DNA of 64,000 bases from Planctomycetaceae bacterium (GTDB lineage: Bacteria > Planctomycetota > Planctomycetia > Planctomycetales > Planctomycetaceae): assembly GCA_041398825.1 (NCBI GenBank), contig JAWKTX010000009.1, forward strand, positions 1-64,000. The letters are read 5' to 3'. The notes beneath the pieces are model-generated. The model did no database searches. It saw only the letters and a list, made by a program, of their open reading frames with translations, and was not told the origin of the DNA. Numbering within the stretch: the stretch's first letter is position 1; each line of letters starts with the position of its first letter. The position numbers were made by a program, and so were the translations under genes. Below, piece after piece: positions 35,543-43,400 of this stretch.

Positions 35543-36397
35543 ATGCGGAACATGACCTCGGCTGACCTCCAGAGCACGCTAAACTTGAGCGCGACCCGAA
35601 CCAAATGGGCGGCTTTCCTGATGTTCGCTCTGATGGTGCTTACCATTCCCTCCACTATGTCTTCGGCTCGTGCTCAGGATGATGGCGCACCAGCGGAAAC
35701 GGCAGCTCCGGCTGCTGACAACGCCCCGGCCACGACAGATGGAGCAACCCCGGAGCCGAAAAGCATCAGTTTTCTGCAGTCGATGATCAGTGCCCTGGGT
35801 TGGTTCTGGCTGATGGTGTTCGCGTTACTGTCCTTCGTGATGGTGGCCCTGATCATGATGAACATGCTGCAGGTGCGACGCGATGTCTTGCTGCCAAACG
35901 AGTTCGTTGAGGAATTTGAACAGAAACTCAACGCGAAAGATTTCCAGAATGCCTACGAAATGGCCCGCAGTGACGATTCCTTCGTCGCGCGAGTTCTTGC
36001 TGCGGGAATGGGGCGGCTTAGTCGCGGCTATGCCGAAGCCGTTGAAGGGATGCAGGAAGCGGGCGAGGATGAAAACATGGCACTGGAGCATCGCCTGAGC
36101 TATCTGGCCTTGATTGGTACAGTGGCGCCCATGCTTGGACTGATGGGGACGGTTCAGGGGATGATCGCGAGCTTCAATAAGATTGCGGCATCTGCAGTGT
36201 CTCCAAAGCCATCGGAACTCGCTGAGGGCATTTCAACCGCACTCTTTACAACCCTCATCGGACTTGGGATCGCCATCCCCGCGATGGTGTTTTACAGCAT
36301 TCTGAAGAATCGAATTCAACGCCTCGTCCTCGAAATCGGTATGGTGAGCGAAGGACTCATGAGCCGATTTGCCGTGGCAGGTAAGCAAAAGAGCTAG
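35543..36397 (+). CDS. MotA/TolQ/ExbB proton-channel family protein with signal peptide
   Basis: About 284 residues. Unusually, it begins with a cleavable signal peptide (WAAFLMFALMVLTIPSTMSSARAQ) and an Ala/Pro/acidic spacer before the three channel helices: TM1 about 78-105 (WFWLMVFALLSFVMVALIMMN), TM2 in YLALIGTVAPMLGLMGTVQGM, the hallmark of the family, and TM3 in STALFTTLIGLGIAIPAMVFY. The loop between TM1 and TM2 is cytoplasmic. Such proteins form pentameric proton channels around an ExbD dimer and pass proton-motive force to a periplasm-spanning partner. Two exbD genes follow. A TTG at 35534 is a possible alternative start; ATG at 35543 has GGAG upstream. Confidence 0.93.
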   Translation: MRNMTSADLQSTLNLSATRTKWAAFLMFALMVLTIPSTMSSARAQDDGAPAETAAPAADNAPATTDGATPEPKSISFLQSMISALGWFWLMVFALLSFVMVALIMMNMLQVRRDVLLPNEFVEEFEQKLNAKDFQNAYEMARSDDSFVARVLAAGMGRLSRGYAEAVEGMQEAGEDENMALEHRLSYLALIGTVAPMLGLMGTVQGMIASFNKIAASAVSPKPSELAEGISTALFTTLIGLGIAIPAMVFYSILKNRIQRLVLEIGMVSEGLMSRFAVAGKQKS

Positions 36398-36403
36398 CTG
36401 TCC

Positions 36404-36490
36404 GTTGAAAAATCGGGCAGGCACGCTGGACGGCTGTAAACCGTCATATTGTAAGGTCTCCTGCTCAGGCTGCTCCCGTTTTTCAACAGG
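36404..36490 (+). repeat. 87-bp palindromic element, copy 3
   Basis: Third copy. It begins six bases after the ExbB-like stop with GTTGAAAAATCGGGCAGGCA and ends in CTGCTCCCGTTTTTCAACAGG-like sequence shared with copy 2; the core AAGGTCTCCTGCTC is identical to copy 2. Relative to its upstream gene it is in the opposite orientation to copies 1 and 2. It lies inside the ExbB-ExbD operon. Confidence 0.85.
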
Positions 36491-36503
36491 CCTTTATGCC
36501 TCC

Positions 36504-36519
36504 TGTTTCACGTGAAATC
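36504..36519. promoter_or_regulatory. parS-like palindrome
   Basis: TGTTTCACGTGAAATC matches the widely conserved chromosomal parS site TGTTTCACGTGAAACA at 14 of 16 positions, including the whole TTTCACGTGAAA core. ParB binding here is inferred; no parA or parB gene is in the window. Confidence 0.5.
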
Positions 36520-36554
36520 GATGTTCGATTGATTCCAAGCTCCGGGTTTCGCAA

Positions 36555-37037
36555 ATGAAGATCAAAAGCCAGCCATCGACGGTTCCCGAAGTCGATATGA
36601 CTCCGATGATCGACATTGTCTTTCAGTTGATTGCCTTCTTCATGGTGATCAGCAATTTCGAGCAGGACAAGGCCGACGAGCGGGTGTCTCTTCCCAAGGA
36701 TCAGCTTGCGAAACCCCCGGTTTCCAAACGCGAAAGCGCTTTCACACTGAATTTCGGGTTTGATCGTGACGTACAGGGGAACATCGTCGATCAAACTGCC
36801 TACATCTTTGACGGCGATCAGAAGTTCACGATCGATACGGTGAGGAATCGCCTTCGACAGGAGGCTCGTTTCTACGAGGCAATTGGAAAAGAAAAAAGCG
36901 ATGTGACTGTCGAGATTCGGGCGGACAAAGATGTGAAATCGGGAGAAGTCCAGGAACTCATTCAAATGTGTCAGGAAGACGACATCCAGTTTGAACGATT
37001 TGCGCTAAAGGCTACGCAGAAGGTTGACGGATTCTGA
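36555..37037 (+). CDS. exbD: ExbD/TolR family protein 1
   Basis: 160 residues: a short cytoplasmic N-terminus, one membrane helix and a periplasmic domain, the ExbD/TolR plan. The helix MTPMIDIVFQLIAFFMVISNF carries the conserved Asp (PMIDIVF) that shuttles protons with the ExbB-like channel. The periplasmic part ends DVTVEIRADKDVKSGEVQELIQMCQEDDI, matching the family's beta-alpha C-terminal fold. It follows the channel gene across repeat copy 3 and the parS-like site, and precedes a second exbD. It differs from that second copy by more than half of its residues, so the two may form a heterodimer or serve different partners. Confidence 0.92.
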   Translation: MKIKSQPSTVPEVDMTPMIDIVFQLIAFFMVISNFEQDKADERVSLPKDQLAKPPVSKRESAFTLNFGFDRDVQGNIVDQTAYIFDGDQKFTIDTVRNRLRQEARFYEAIGKEKSDVTVEIRADKDVKSGEVQELIQMCQEDDIQFERFALKATQKVDGF

Positions 37038-37097
37038 CGGTGATTCTGCCAAATTCCGTATCGACGCAAAGGCTCTGACCTGCGAGTGTAACCAATC

Positions 37098-37601
37098 ATG
37101 AAGATTCGAAACCGAACTGGTGAGACGAAAATCGAAGCGCAAATGGCACCCATGATTGATGTGGTGTTTCAGCTTTTGATTTTCTTCATGCTGACGTTGA
37201 AAATTATTGAACCAGAGGGTGACTTCGACATCAATATGCCGATTGGAAAGCCGGCAAGCAGTTCCAGCAGCGCCGACCTGCAACCCTTCAAGGTCAGGAT
37301 GGAAGCGGATCCCGATACCGGAGAATTGCAGCAACTCTACTTCAATGGTAACCCACTGGGGAAAGGTGAAGGCGCATTTCAACTGTTGAATGCAGAAGTA
37401 TTTCGCAGCATCAGAGCTCTGGAAGCTGCGGGTTCTTCAAAGATTGCGGAAGACCAGGAAGTTGAAATCGACCCCGCATACGGGCTTCACTACGAGAACG
37501 TGATTGCAGCAATCAGCGCATGCTCCGGGCGAATGGACAACGGAAAGATGGTGCGTTTCATCAGCAAAATCAAATTTGCCCCGATTCGAGACAAGCCGTG
37601 A
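37098..37601 (+). CDS. exbD: ExbD/TolR family protein 2
   Basis: 167 residues with the same plan as its upstream neighbour: basic N-terminus (MKIRNRTGETKIEAQ), membrane helix MAPMIDVVFQLLIFFMLTLKI with the key Asp, and a periplasmic domain (PFKVRMEADPDTGELQQLYFNG ... EVEIDPAYGLHYENVIAAISAC). Its TGA stop overlaps the ATG of the next gene (TGATG), so the receiver-like protein is translationally coupled to it. Role as force-transducing partner of the proton channel is family knowledge; the outer-membrane or periplasmic client is unknown. Confidence 0.92.
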   Translation: MKIRNRTGETKIEAQMAPMIDVVFQLLIFFMLTLKIIEPEGDFDINMPIGKPASSSSSADLQPFKVRMEADPDTGELQQLYFNGNPLGKGEGAFQLLNAEVFRSIRALEAAGSSKIAEDQEVEIDPAYGLHYENVIAAISACSGRMDNGKMVRFISKIKFAPIRDKP

Positions 37602-37996
37602 TGGTCAGCCCGGACGCGGTCATACTGCTATGCAGTGACCTGATGATGACATCCCGGTTGAGTGCCATTGCCGATCGGCATGGGCTGAAATTTTGTCGCG
37701 TTTCATCCGTTGATGAACTTTCTCCTGCGGCCGCACAATATCCAGAAGCGATTGTCGTCTGGGACTTTGGGATGTCTTCGATCAGCCCTGATGAGGTGGC
37801 CGCCGTCCTCAACGACGAACAGCGATCGCGAGCCATTGCGTATGGCCCGCACGTGCGTACGCAGCGAATGGAAGCGGCTTCTCTGGCTGGAATCGGGCTG
37901 GTTATCGCCCGGGGAAGATTTGATCAGCATGCAGAATCGCTGATTCATGAACGTTTGACTACAGGATCAGATGCCGACTCGCCGGAAATTATCTGA
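37601..37996 (+). CDS. Receiver-like (pseudo-receiver) domain protein
   Basis: 131 residues. The sequence follows the receiver fold by eye: AVILLCSDLMMTSRLSAIADRHGLKF, then PEAIVVWDFGMSSISPDEVAAVL, where WDFG puts an Asp at the phosphorylation position, ERSRAIAYGPHV at the Thr/Ser strand and AGIGLVIARGRFDQH near the end, where the conserved Lys is replaced. Only one acidic residue (SD) stands in place of the usual acidic pair. It may therefore not be phosphorylated normally. It starts within the stop of exbD copy 2, so it belongs to the ExbB/ExbD operon. No histidine kinase is nearby. Confidence 0.6.
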   Translation: MVSPDAVILLCSDLMMTSRLSAIADRHGLKFCRVSSVDELSPAAAQYPEAIVVWDFGMSSISPDEVAAVLNDEQRSRAIAYGPHVRTQRMEAASLAGIGLVIARGRFDQHAESLIHERLTTGSDADSPEII

Positions 37997-38094
37997 CAGT
38001 TTCAGGAATTGCTTGTTTAGGAGATGGCAGGATTTCAGAATCGAGGGAGGCGGCACCTGACACGCGAATAGTCACTCTCTCTCCGGACGCAATT

Positions 38095-38595
38095 GTGCCT
38101 TCACATCGTAAAAGAAGCTCATCCAAACGGCACTCGCCTTACAAGTGTCAATTCTGTGATGAGTACCTGAAGCCGGCAGCGGAAGAGTCGATTGACAGAA
38201 TCGTCAGCTTGTTTCTGGTACGAACGTTTGTCTGTCCCCACTGTTTCACACGGTATCAGCGTCCCATCGCGTTTCTTGGTCGACTGCCTTTTGTCACGCG
38301 GCTGTTTTCTATTCGCAGCGCCAACAGCGACAGAAATTCGCTGGTAGAGAAGCACCGGGCCGATCGATCCAACGGCTCTCGGCCGCTGCTTTCCCGGATG
38401 GGAAAGAAGATGGAATCCATCGAGAAGGCATTCTGGAATGCCATAGCGTCTTTCCTTTCAACGCCCGCTTCCTACCTCAAAAAACGTTTCCGTAAAGAGC
38501 AACCAAAGGGACGGTCTTCGAGCAGTTACCGAGAGTCTTACGCTCGGGAGAGCCGCTTCGTGCGAATAATTCGGTGGCTGGCCGGCCGAAAATAG
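38095..38595 (+). CDS. Small zinc-ribbon protein, function unknown
   Basis: 166 residues from a GTG start with a weak CCGGA upstream. Two Cys pairs (CQFCDEYLKP and FVCPHCFTRYQRP) form a likely zinc ribbon in the first 60 residues. The rest is rich in Arg, Lys and Ser with an amphipathic helix (MESIEKAFWNAIASFLSTPASY) and no recognised domain. The pattern is like short nucleic-acid-associated or scaffold proteins, but no function can be assigned. It is the last gene of the same-strand run starting with the TPR-TM protein, about 100 bases after the receiver-like gene, and may be a separate unit. Confidence 0.6.
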   Translation: MPSHRKRSSSKRHSPYKCQFCDEYLKPAAEESIDRIVSLFLVRTFVCPHCFTRYQRPIAFLGRLPFVTRLFSIRSANSDRNSLVEKHRADRSNGSRPLLSRMGKKMESIEKAFWNAIASFLSTPASYLKKRFRKEQPKGRSSSSYRESYARESRFVRIIRWLAGRK

Positions 38596-38627
38596 ACGAT
38601 TGGCCGCGGTTACAGTTTGCGATGCCG

Positions 38628-38648
38628 AAGGAGAGATATCTCCTTTTC
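38628..38648 (+). terminator. Possible terminator after the zinc-ribbon gene
   Basis: AAGGAGA and TCTCCTT form a 7-bp stem with loop GATA, followed by TTC. Weak; end of the TPR-ExbB-ExbD run is likely here. Confidence 0.35.
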
Positions 38649-38926
38649 AAATCGGCAGTCGCGATTTTCAATTGCTGCGGTTCCGTTGCATGAATGGTGC
38701 AATGATGCAGAGGTCGCAGCGGAAAATCTGACTGGGTTGAAACAATTCTGTTTGATGGAGCACACAATTGTGGACATCTAATTCGCCTGAATTCTTTGCG
38801 TTTTTGCGGATTGCCGGTTACTCTGGCCACTCATCCCTCCTCGACCAGCGAGGCTCAGCTCTGATCCTGATCAGGCAGAGATGAACGAAGCCTCTCCAAT
38901 CCTTCCCTCCTGATTGGTGTCAGCGA
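38649..38926. other. Intergenic region before the PSCyt1-WD40 gene
   Basis: About 280 bases, no gene recognised; it should contain the promoter of the operon that follows. Confidence 0.35.
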
Positions 38927-40375
38927 ATGAGTCACACGCCAGGATTTCATTTACCCGCTTGTCTGAATACCTGCTGGCTGGGCCATTTGGTCCTTGCCAT
39001 GTCTTTGCTTCTTCTTTTCGGGCCATTCTCAGGCGTCAGCGCGGATGAAAAGAGTCCATCTCCGGGCTATTACCGCAATGTCCGTCCAATTCTGCAGCGG
39101 CATTGCTCGGGATGCCATTTCCCCGGAAAGCGAGAGGGAAAGCTATCTGTAGTGTCATTTGCTGATCTGCTGCATGGCGGAGAGGCTGGTGGCGGCGTTA
39201 TCCCGGGAAAACCGGATGACAGCACCATCGTCCAGTACATCAGTGGTGAAGAACCAGAAATGCCGCTCAATGCTGAACCGCTCAGCCCCCAGGACGTCGA
39301 CACCATCCGTCGATGGATCGAGGCTGGGGCAATCGACGATACGCCGGCATCGCTGGGGCCAGAGATCTCGGAATCAAATCCGCCCGTTTATCGAACGGCC
39401 CCTGTTGTGACAACGATGGACTACTCTCCTGATGGAAAATGGCTGGCCGTTTCCGGGTATCATGAAGTGCTGCTGCATTCTCTGGAAGCAGATTCTGCTC
39501 CCCGTCGTCTTATTGGCCGATCGCCTCGGATTGAGTCGTTAAGCTTCTCACCAGATGGTCAGACACTGGCCGTCGCGGGTGGTGCGCCTTCGCTTTTTGG
39601 TGAGATTCAGATCTGGTCTGTTGAAACCGGAAAACAACTGCATTCGACAACGATTTCGCACGACACGCTGTTTGGCGTTTCCTTTAACGCCGACGGCACG
39701 CTGGTCGCTTTCGGAGGTGCAGACAATAGTCTCAGGGCCTTGAAAGTAGAAACCGGAGAAGTCGTGATGCAAATGGACGCCCACTCCGACTGGGTCCTGG
39801 GGTCGACCTTTTCCTTAGCCAACGATCATTTGATCAGCGTCAGTCGGGATCAGTCGATGAAGTTGACCATGGTTGAGAATGGTCAATTTGTTGACAACAT
39901 CACCAGTATCACTCCTGGTGCGTTAAAAGGCGGACTCGTTGACGTACAACGGCACCCAAAGAACGAAGAAGTTCTGGCTGTCGGTGCTGATGGTGAACCT
40001 CGGCTTTATCGCATTTTTCGTGTGCAGGCTCGCAAGATCGGGGACGATTTCAATCTGATCCGAGCGTATCCAAAACTTCCGGGCCGACTGTGCGACATCG
40101 ATTTTTCTCCAGGCGGAACACGGTTCGTGTGCGGATCCAGTACGGCAACTGGTGGTGCGGCGCGAATCTATCAAACCGACGATCCAGCGAAGACGATTGA
40201 TCTGCCGGAGATCAACGGTCCAGCGTTTGCCGTTTCATTTCGCCCGGATGAAAAACAGGTTGCAGTGGCAGGATTTGATGGTCAGATCAGACTGTTCGAT
40301 AGTGAATCGGGTAGGCTTCAGAAGACTTTTTCATCAGCCCCAATCCTCGAAGTCAGCGCGACGGCTTTGCGTTAG
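38927..40375 (+). CDS. PSCyt1 haem-like domain with WD40 beta-propeller
   Basis: 482 residues. Signal peptide (LVLAMSLLLLFGPFSGVSA), then a PSCyt1 domain with C60-S-G-C63-H64 (VRPILQRHCSGCHFPGKREG) and the distal EPEMPLNAEPLSPQDVDTIRRWIEAGA. From about residue 160 to the end come WD40-type blades: TTMDYSPDGKWLAVSG, SLSFSPDGQTLAVAGG, GVSFNADGTLVAFGGADNSLR, DIDFSPGGTRFVCGSS and VSFRPDEKQVAVAGFDGQIRLF. This haem-plus-propeller arrangement is common in Planctomycetes next to DUF1549/DUF1553 genes, and here that gene follows by 36 bases. The complex is presumed extracytoplasmic; function is unknown. Confidence 0.92.
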   Translation: MSHTPGFHLPACLNTCWLGHLVLAMSLLLLFGPFSGVSADEKSPSPGYYRNVRPILQRHCSGCHFPGKREGKLSVVSFADLLHGGEAGGGVIPGKPDDSTIVQYISGEEPEMPLNAEPLSPQDVDTIRRWIEAGAIDDTPASLGPEISESNPPVYRTAPVVTTMDYSPDGKWLAVSGYHEVLLHSLEADSAPRRLIGRSPRIESLSFSPDGQTLAVAGGAPSLFGEIQIWSVETGKQLHSTTISHDTLFGVSFNADGTLVAFGGADNSLRALKVETGEVVMQMDAHSDWVLGSTFSLANDHLISVSRDQSMKLTMVENGQFVDNITSITPGALKGGLVDVQRHPKNEEVLAVGADGEPRLYRIFRVQARKIGDDFNLIRAYPKLPGRLCDIDFSPGGTRFVCGSSTATGGAARIYQTDDPAKTIDLPEINGPAFAVSFRPDEKQVAVAGFDGQIRLFDSESGRLQKTFSSAPILEVSATALR

Positions 40376-40411
40376 TTTTTGGCAATGATACGAACACGGA
40401 GAGGCTTATTC

Positions 40412-42862
40412 ATGCAATTAGTTCTTGTCAGAGCGTTGATCATTGCAGCGGTATTCACGCAGTCATCCACCGTTTGGGGGGAAGCCAGCGAGGAATCCGA
40501 GCGTGTTTTCAAATCGATCGAGGTTTACCCCGAACGACTGGAGTTGTCTTCTATCCGTGATGCGAGACGTCTGCTGGTCACTGGAGTGACGGAGGACGGT
40601 CAGCGAATTGACCTGACTCTTAAGTCGATGTTTCGAGTGGAAGGGGATTGCTGCCAGCTTGATGGGGACGGATACATCAATCCATCGTCAGCAGGTGAAG
40701 GAAGCATTGTGGTTGAAGTCGCCGGGATTCAGGCGGTGGTGCCGGTGAAAGTCGCTTCAGCTGAGCCTGTGGCGGTTGATTTTATTCGTGAAGTCAATCC
40801 TGTCCTTGGAAAGGCTGGATGCAACCAGGGGACCTGCCACGGTTCGCAGAGTGGAAAGAATGGGTTCAAGCTGTCTTTGCGTGGCTACGATGCCTTATAC
40901 GATTACCGAGCGCTTGTGGACGACATTTCCGGCCGCCGTTTCAATCGGTCCGTGCCAAACCAGAGTCTGATGCTGCTGAAGCCCACGCAGGGGGTTCCTC
41001 ATGAGGGCGGGTTTCTGTTCGATGAACAATCCCGTTATTACAAGCTGATTGAGCAATGGATCGCCGAGGGCTGTCAGTTTAATGAGCAGGCTGCCCGAGT
41101 GACTGGAATTGTCGTCTACCCACCAACGCCACTTCTGCAGTCGAGCGGCGACGAACAGCAATTGAGCGTCATTGCAACCTATGCCGATGGCACCAGCAGA
41201 GACGCGACGCGTGACGCTGTTTTTGAAACAAGTAATTTTGAAGTGGCGACAGTTTCAAAGTCAGGCCTGGTCAGGGCCGTCCGTCGGGGCGAAGCGGCAG
41301 CACTTGTGCGGTATGAAGGACACTACGCAGCAGCTCCGGTCGCTATCCTCGGGAACAGAGACGGCTACGAATGGAACGAGTCTGCAGAACTGAATTTTGT
41401 TGATGGTTTTGTCAACGCCAAGCTGCAGCGTATGAAAATCCTTCCTTCCGAACTTGCCGACGACGCCAGCTTTCTCCGACGCGTTTCGCTTGATATCGCG
41501 GGGATTACTCCGACTCAGGAACAGACGCTCGCATTCATCAATGATCCAGCCGAACGCACCGAAAAGCGACGAAAGAAAATCGACGAACTCCTGAATCACC
41601 CGGGGTATGTGGATCACTGGACATTGAAATGGAGCGACCTGTTACTGGCTCGCCGCAAGGCAATTACAGAACGCGGCGTTTGGGCGTTTCGAAACTGGAT
41701 CCGAAACGCAGTCGCCACAAATCTTCCATACGACAAGTTCGCTTCCGAATTGATCCTGGCGTCGGGAAGCACGATCGAGAATCCGGCGGGGAACTATTAT
41801 CGCATTGCCCGTGAGCCAAAACTGGTCATGGAGAACATGACTCAGGTGTTCCTTGGCACTCGATTCAATTGCAACCAGTGTCATGATCACCCATTTGAAC
41901 GGTGGACACAGCGGCAATACTACGAGCTGGCCGCCTACTTTGCGGAAGTTGGCCGTAAGCCGGCAGCAGATGGCGATGAAATCATTTATACACGGGCAAC
42001 GCCCGAAGCTGTGATTAACCCCGATACTAATCAGCCAGCTTCTCCCCAGTTTCCATTCTTGCACAGTGGGGAGGTGGAATCGGATGGTTCGCGGCGAAAG
42101 CAACTGGCACAGTGGCTGACAGCCGATGAGAATCCCTATTTCGCTCGCAGTGCAGTCAATCGCTACTGGAGCTACTTCTTCGGTCGTGGCATCATTGATC
42201 CTGTTGACGACATCCGGGCAAGTAACCCGGCGTCCAACCCTGAGCTTCTGGACGCACTGACGAAAGATTTCGTTGAGCATCAATATGACCTGAAACGGCT
42301 CATCCGCCTGATTTGTAACTCGGCTGCTTATCAGCGAAGTCTCGAAACCAACAAGTGGAATGAAGATGACAACGCCAATTTCTCTCATTCATCACCAAGA
42401 CGATTGACTGCGGAGCAGTTATATGACGCCATTATGCAGGCCACGGGAGCTCCAAGAAACCTGCCAGGCGTACCCGCGGGATTTCGCGCAGCGCAGTTGC
42501 CGGACCCTCAGGTCGAAGTTGCATTTCTTGACATGTTTGGTCGACCTCCGCGAGAACTGCCATGCGAATGCGAACGCAACAGCGATGTCAGTCTTTCGCA
42601 AACACTGAACATGATTAACGGACCGACCATCAGTGATGCAATTATCCATCCCAACGGCGTCATCGCCCGGACGATGGCATCGGGGGCAGACAACAAGGAA
42701 CTCGTCAGGACCATTTACCTGTCGACGCTTTGCCGCCTGCCGGCAGATTCAGAGATGGAGAAGTCATTGGCGTACTTTGATTCCGTAGGGACACCGCGTG
42801 AGGCCGCCGAGGATTTAATGTGGGCTCTGATTAATAGTCCGGCTTTCCTTTTCAATCGATAG
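40412..42862 (+). CDS. Ig-like DUF1549/DUF1553 planctomycete cytochrome-type protein
   Basis: About 816 residues. Start at ATG 40412 chosen for the AGAGG seven bases upstream and a good signal peptide (VRALIIAAVFTQSSTVWG). Residues about 30-115 resemble a BIG_2-like Ig domain (SIEVYPERLELSSIRDARRL). A C-rich segment NPVLGKAGCNQGTCHGSQSG follows, then a second Ig-like part near 240-300, DUF1549 with C487-N-Q-C490-H491 (CNQCHDHPFERW), and DUF1553 with AVNRYWSYFFGRGIIDPVDDI and LTAEQLYDAIMQATGAP, ending LMWALINSPAFLFNR. It is cotranscribed with the PSCyt1-WD40 gene before it and the cupin gene after it. The usual DUF1501 companion is absent. Confidence 0.92.
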   Translation: MQLVLVRALIIAAVFTQSSTVWGEASEESERVFKSIEVYPERLELSSIRDARRLLVTGVTEDGQRIDLTLKSMFRVEGDCCQLDGDGYINPSSAGEGSIVVEVAGIQAVVPVKVASAEPVAVDFIREVNPVLGKAGCNQGTCHGSQSGKNGFKLSLRGYDALYDYRALVDDISGRRFNRSVPNQSLMLLKPTQGVPHEGGFLFDEQSRYYKLIEQWIAEGCQFNEQAARVTGIVVYPPTPLLQSSGDEQQLSVIATYADGTSRDATRDAVFETSNFEVATVSKSGLVRAVRRGEAAALVRYEGHYAAAPVAILGNRDGYEWNESAELNFVDGFVNAKLQRMKILPSELADDASFLRRVSLDIAGITPTQEQTLAFINDPAERTEKRRKKIDELLNHPGYVDHWTLKWSDLLLARRKAITERGVWAFRNWIRNAVATNLPYDKFASELILASGSTIENPAGNYYRIAREPKLVMENMTQVFLGTRFNCNQCHDHPFERWTQRQYYELAAYFAEVGRKPAADGDEIIYTRATPEAVINPDTNQPASPQFPFLHSGEVESDGSRRKQLAQWLTADENPYFARSAVNRYWSYFFGRGIIDPVDDIRASNPASNPELLDALTKDFVEHQYDLKRLIRLICNSAAYQRSLETNKWNEDDNANFSHSSPRRLTAEQLYDAIMQATGAPRNLPGVPAGFRAAQLPDPQVEVAFLDMFGRPPRELPCECERNSDVSLSQTLNMINGPTISDAIIHPNGVIARTMASGADNKELVRTIYLSTLCRLPADSEMEKSLAYFDSVGTPREAAEDLMWALINSPAFLFNR

Positions 42863-42867
42863 ATTTG

Positions 42868-43251
42868 ATGCAATTCATTTCATCCGATAACGCTCCGTTT
42901 GTTCCTGCATCCCACGAAGATCAGGAGAGGCCGGGAGTGCTGAAACGTGTGATTGCAACTCGGAGCGTGTTTCAGCAAGGGCATGTGCAGATGCTGAACT
43001 GGGCCCGACTTCCGGCCGGGGCGTGTTTCCGACCACATTATCACCAGGATATGCAGGAAGCGTTTGTTCTGGTGAGTGGGCGGGTTCGTATGACAGTTGC
43101 GGACACATCGGTTCTAATGGAACCAGGTGACACGGTGATCGTGGATCCCGGTGAAATACATCGGATGACGAGCGAATGGGAAACAGATTCCGAATATCTG
43201 GTCTTCGGAATCTCTGCCGGAAAGAACGGGCAAACAATTGTCGTTGACTGA
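42868..43251 (+). CDS. Small cupin-domain protein
   Basis: 127 residues forming a single cupin barrel. Motif 1 is seen as GACFRPHYHQDMQEAFVLVSG (metal ligands His, His, Glu) and motif 2 as VIVDPGEIHRMTSEWE (His). All expected ligands are present, so it likely binds a metal ion, but cupins of this size range from enzymes to sensors and the substrate cannot be told. The ATG at 42868 is five bases after the stop of the DUF1549/1553 gene, so it is the third gene of that operon. Confidence 0.9.
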   Translation: MQFISSDNAPFVPASHEDQERPGVLKRVIATRSVFQQGHVQMLNWARLPAGACFRPHYHQDMQEAFVLVSGRVRMTVADTSVLMEPGDTVIVDPGEIHRMTSEWETDSEYLVFGISAGKNGQTIVVD

Positions 43252-43400
43252 TCTCGCGACGTTTTGATTTTGTTTCACAGATTTCCTGTGCTCTGCATCA
43301 GAGATCGATCACAATTCTGCAAAGCGCGCGGGGCGGGATATCCAGCTGAAGCGTGCAGGTTGACGGAAGTGCAAACGCTTTCTACGCGGGAGTTGATTGA

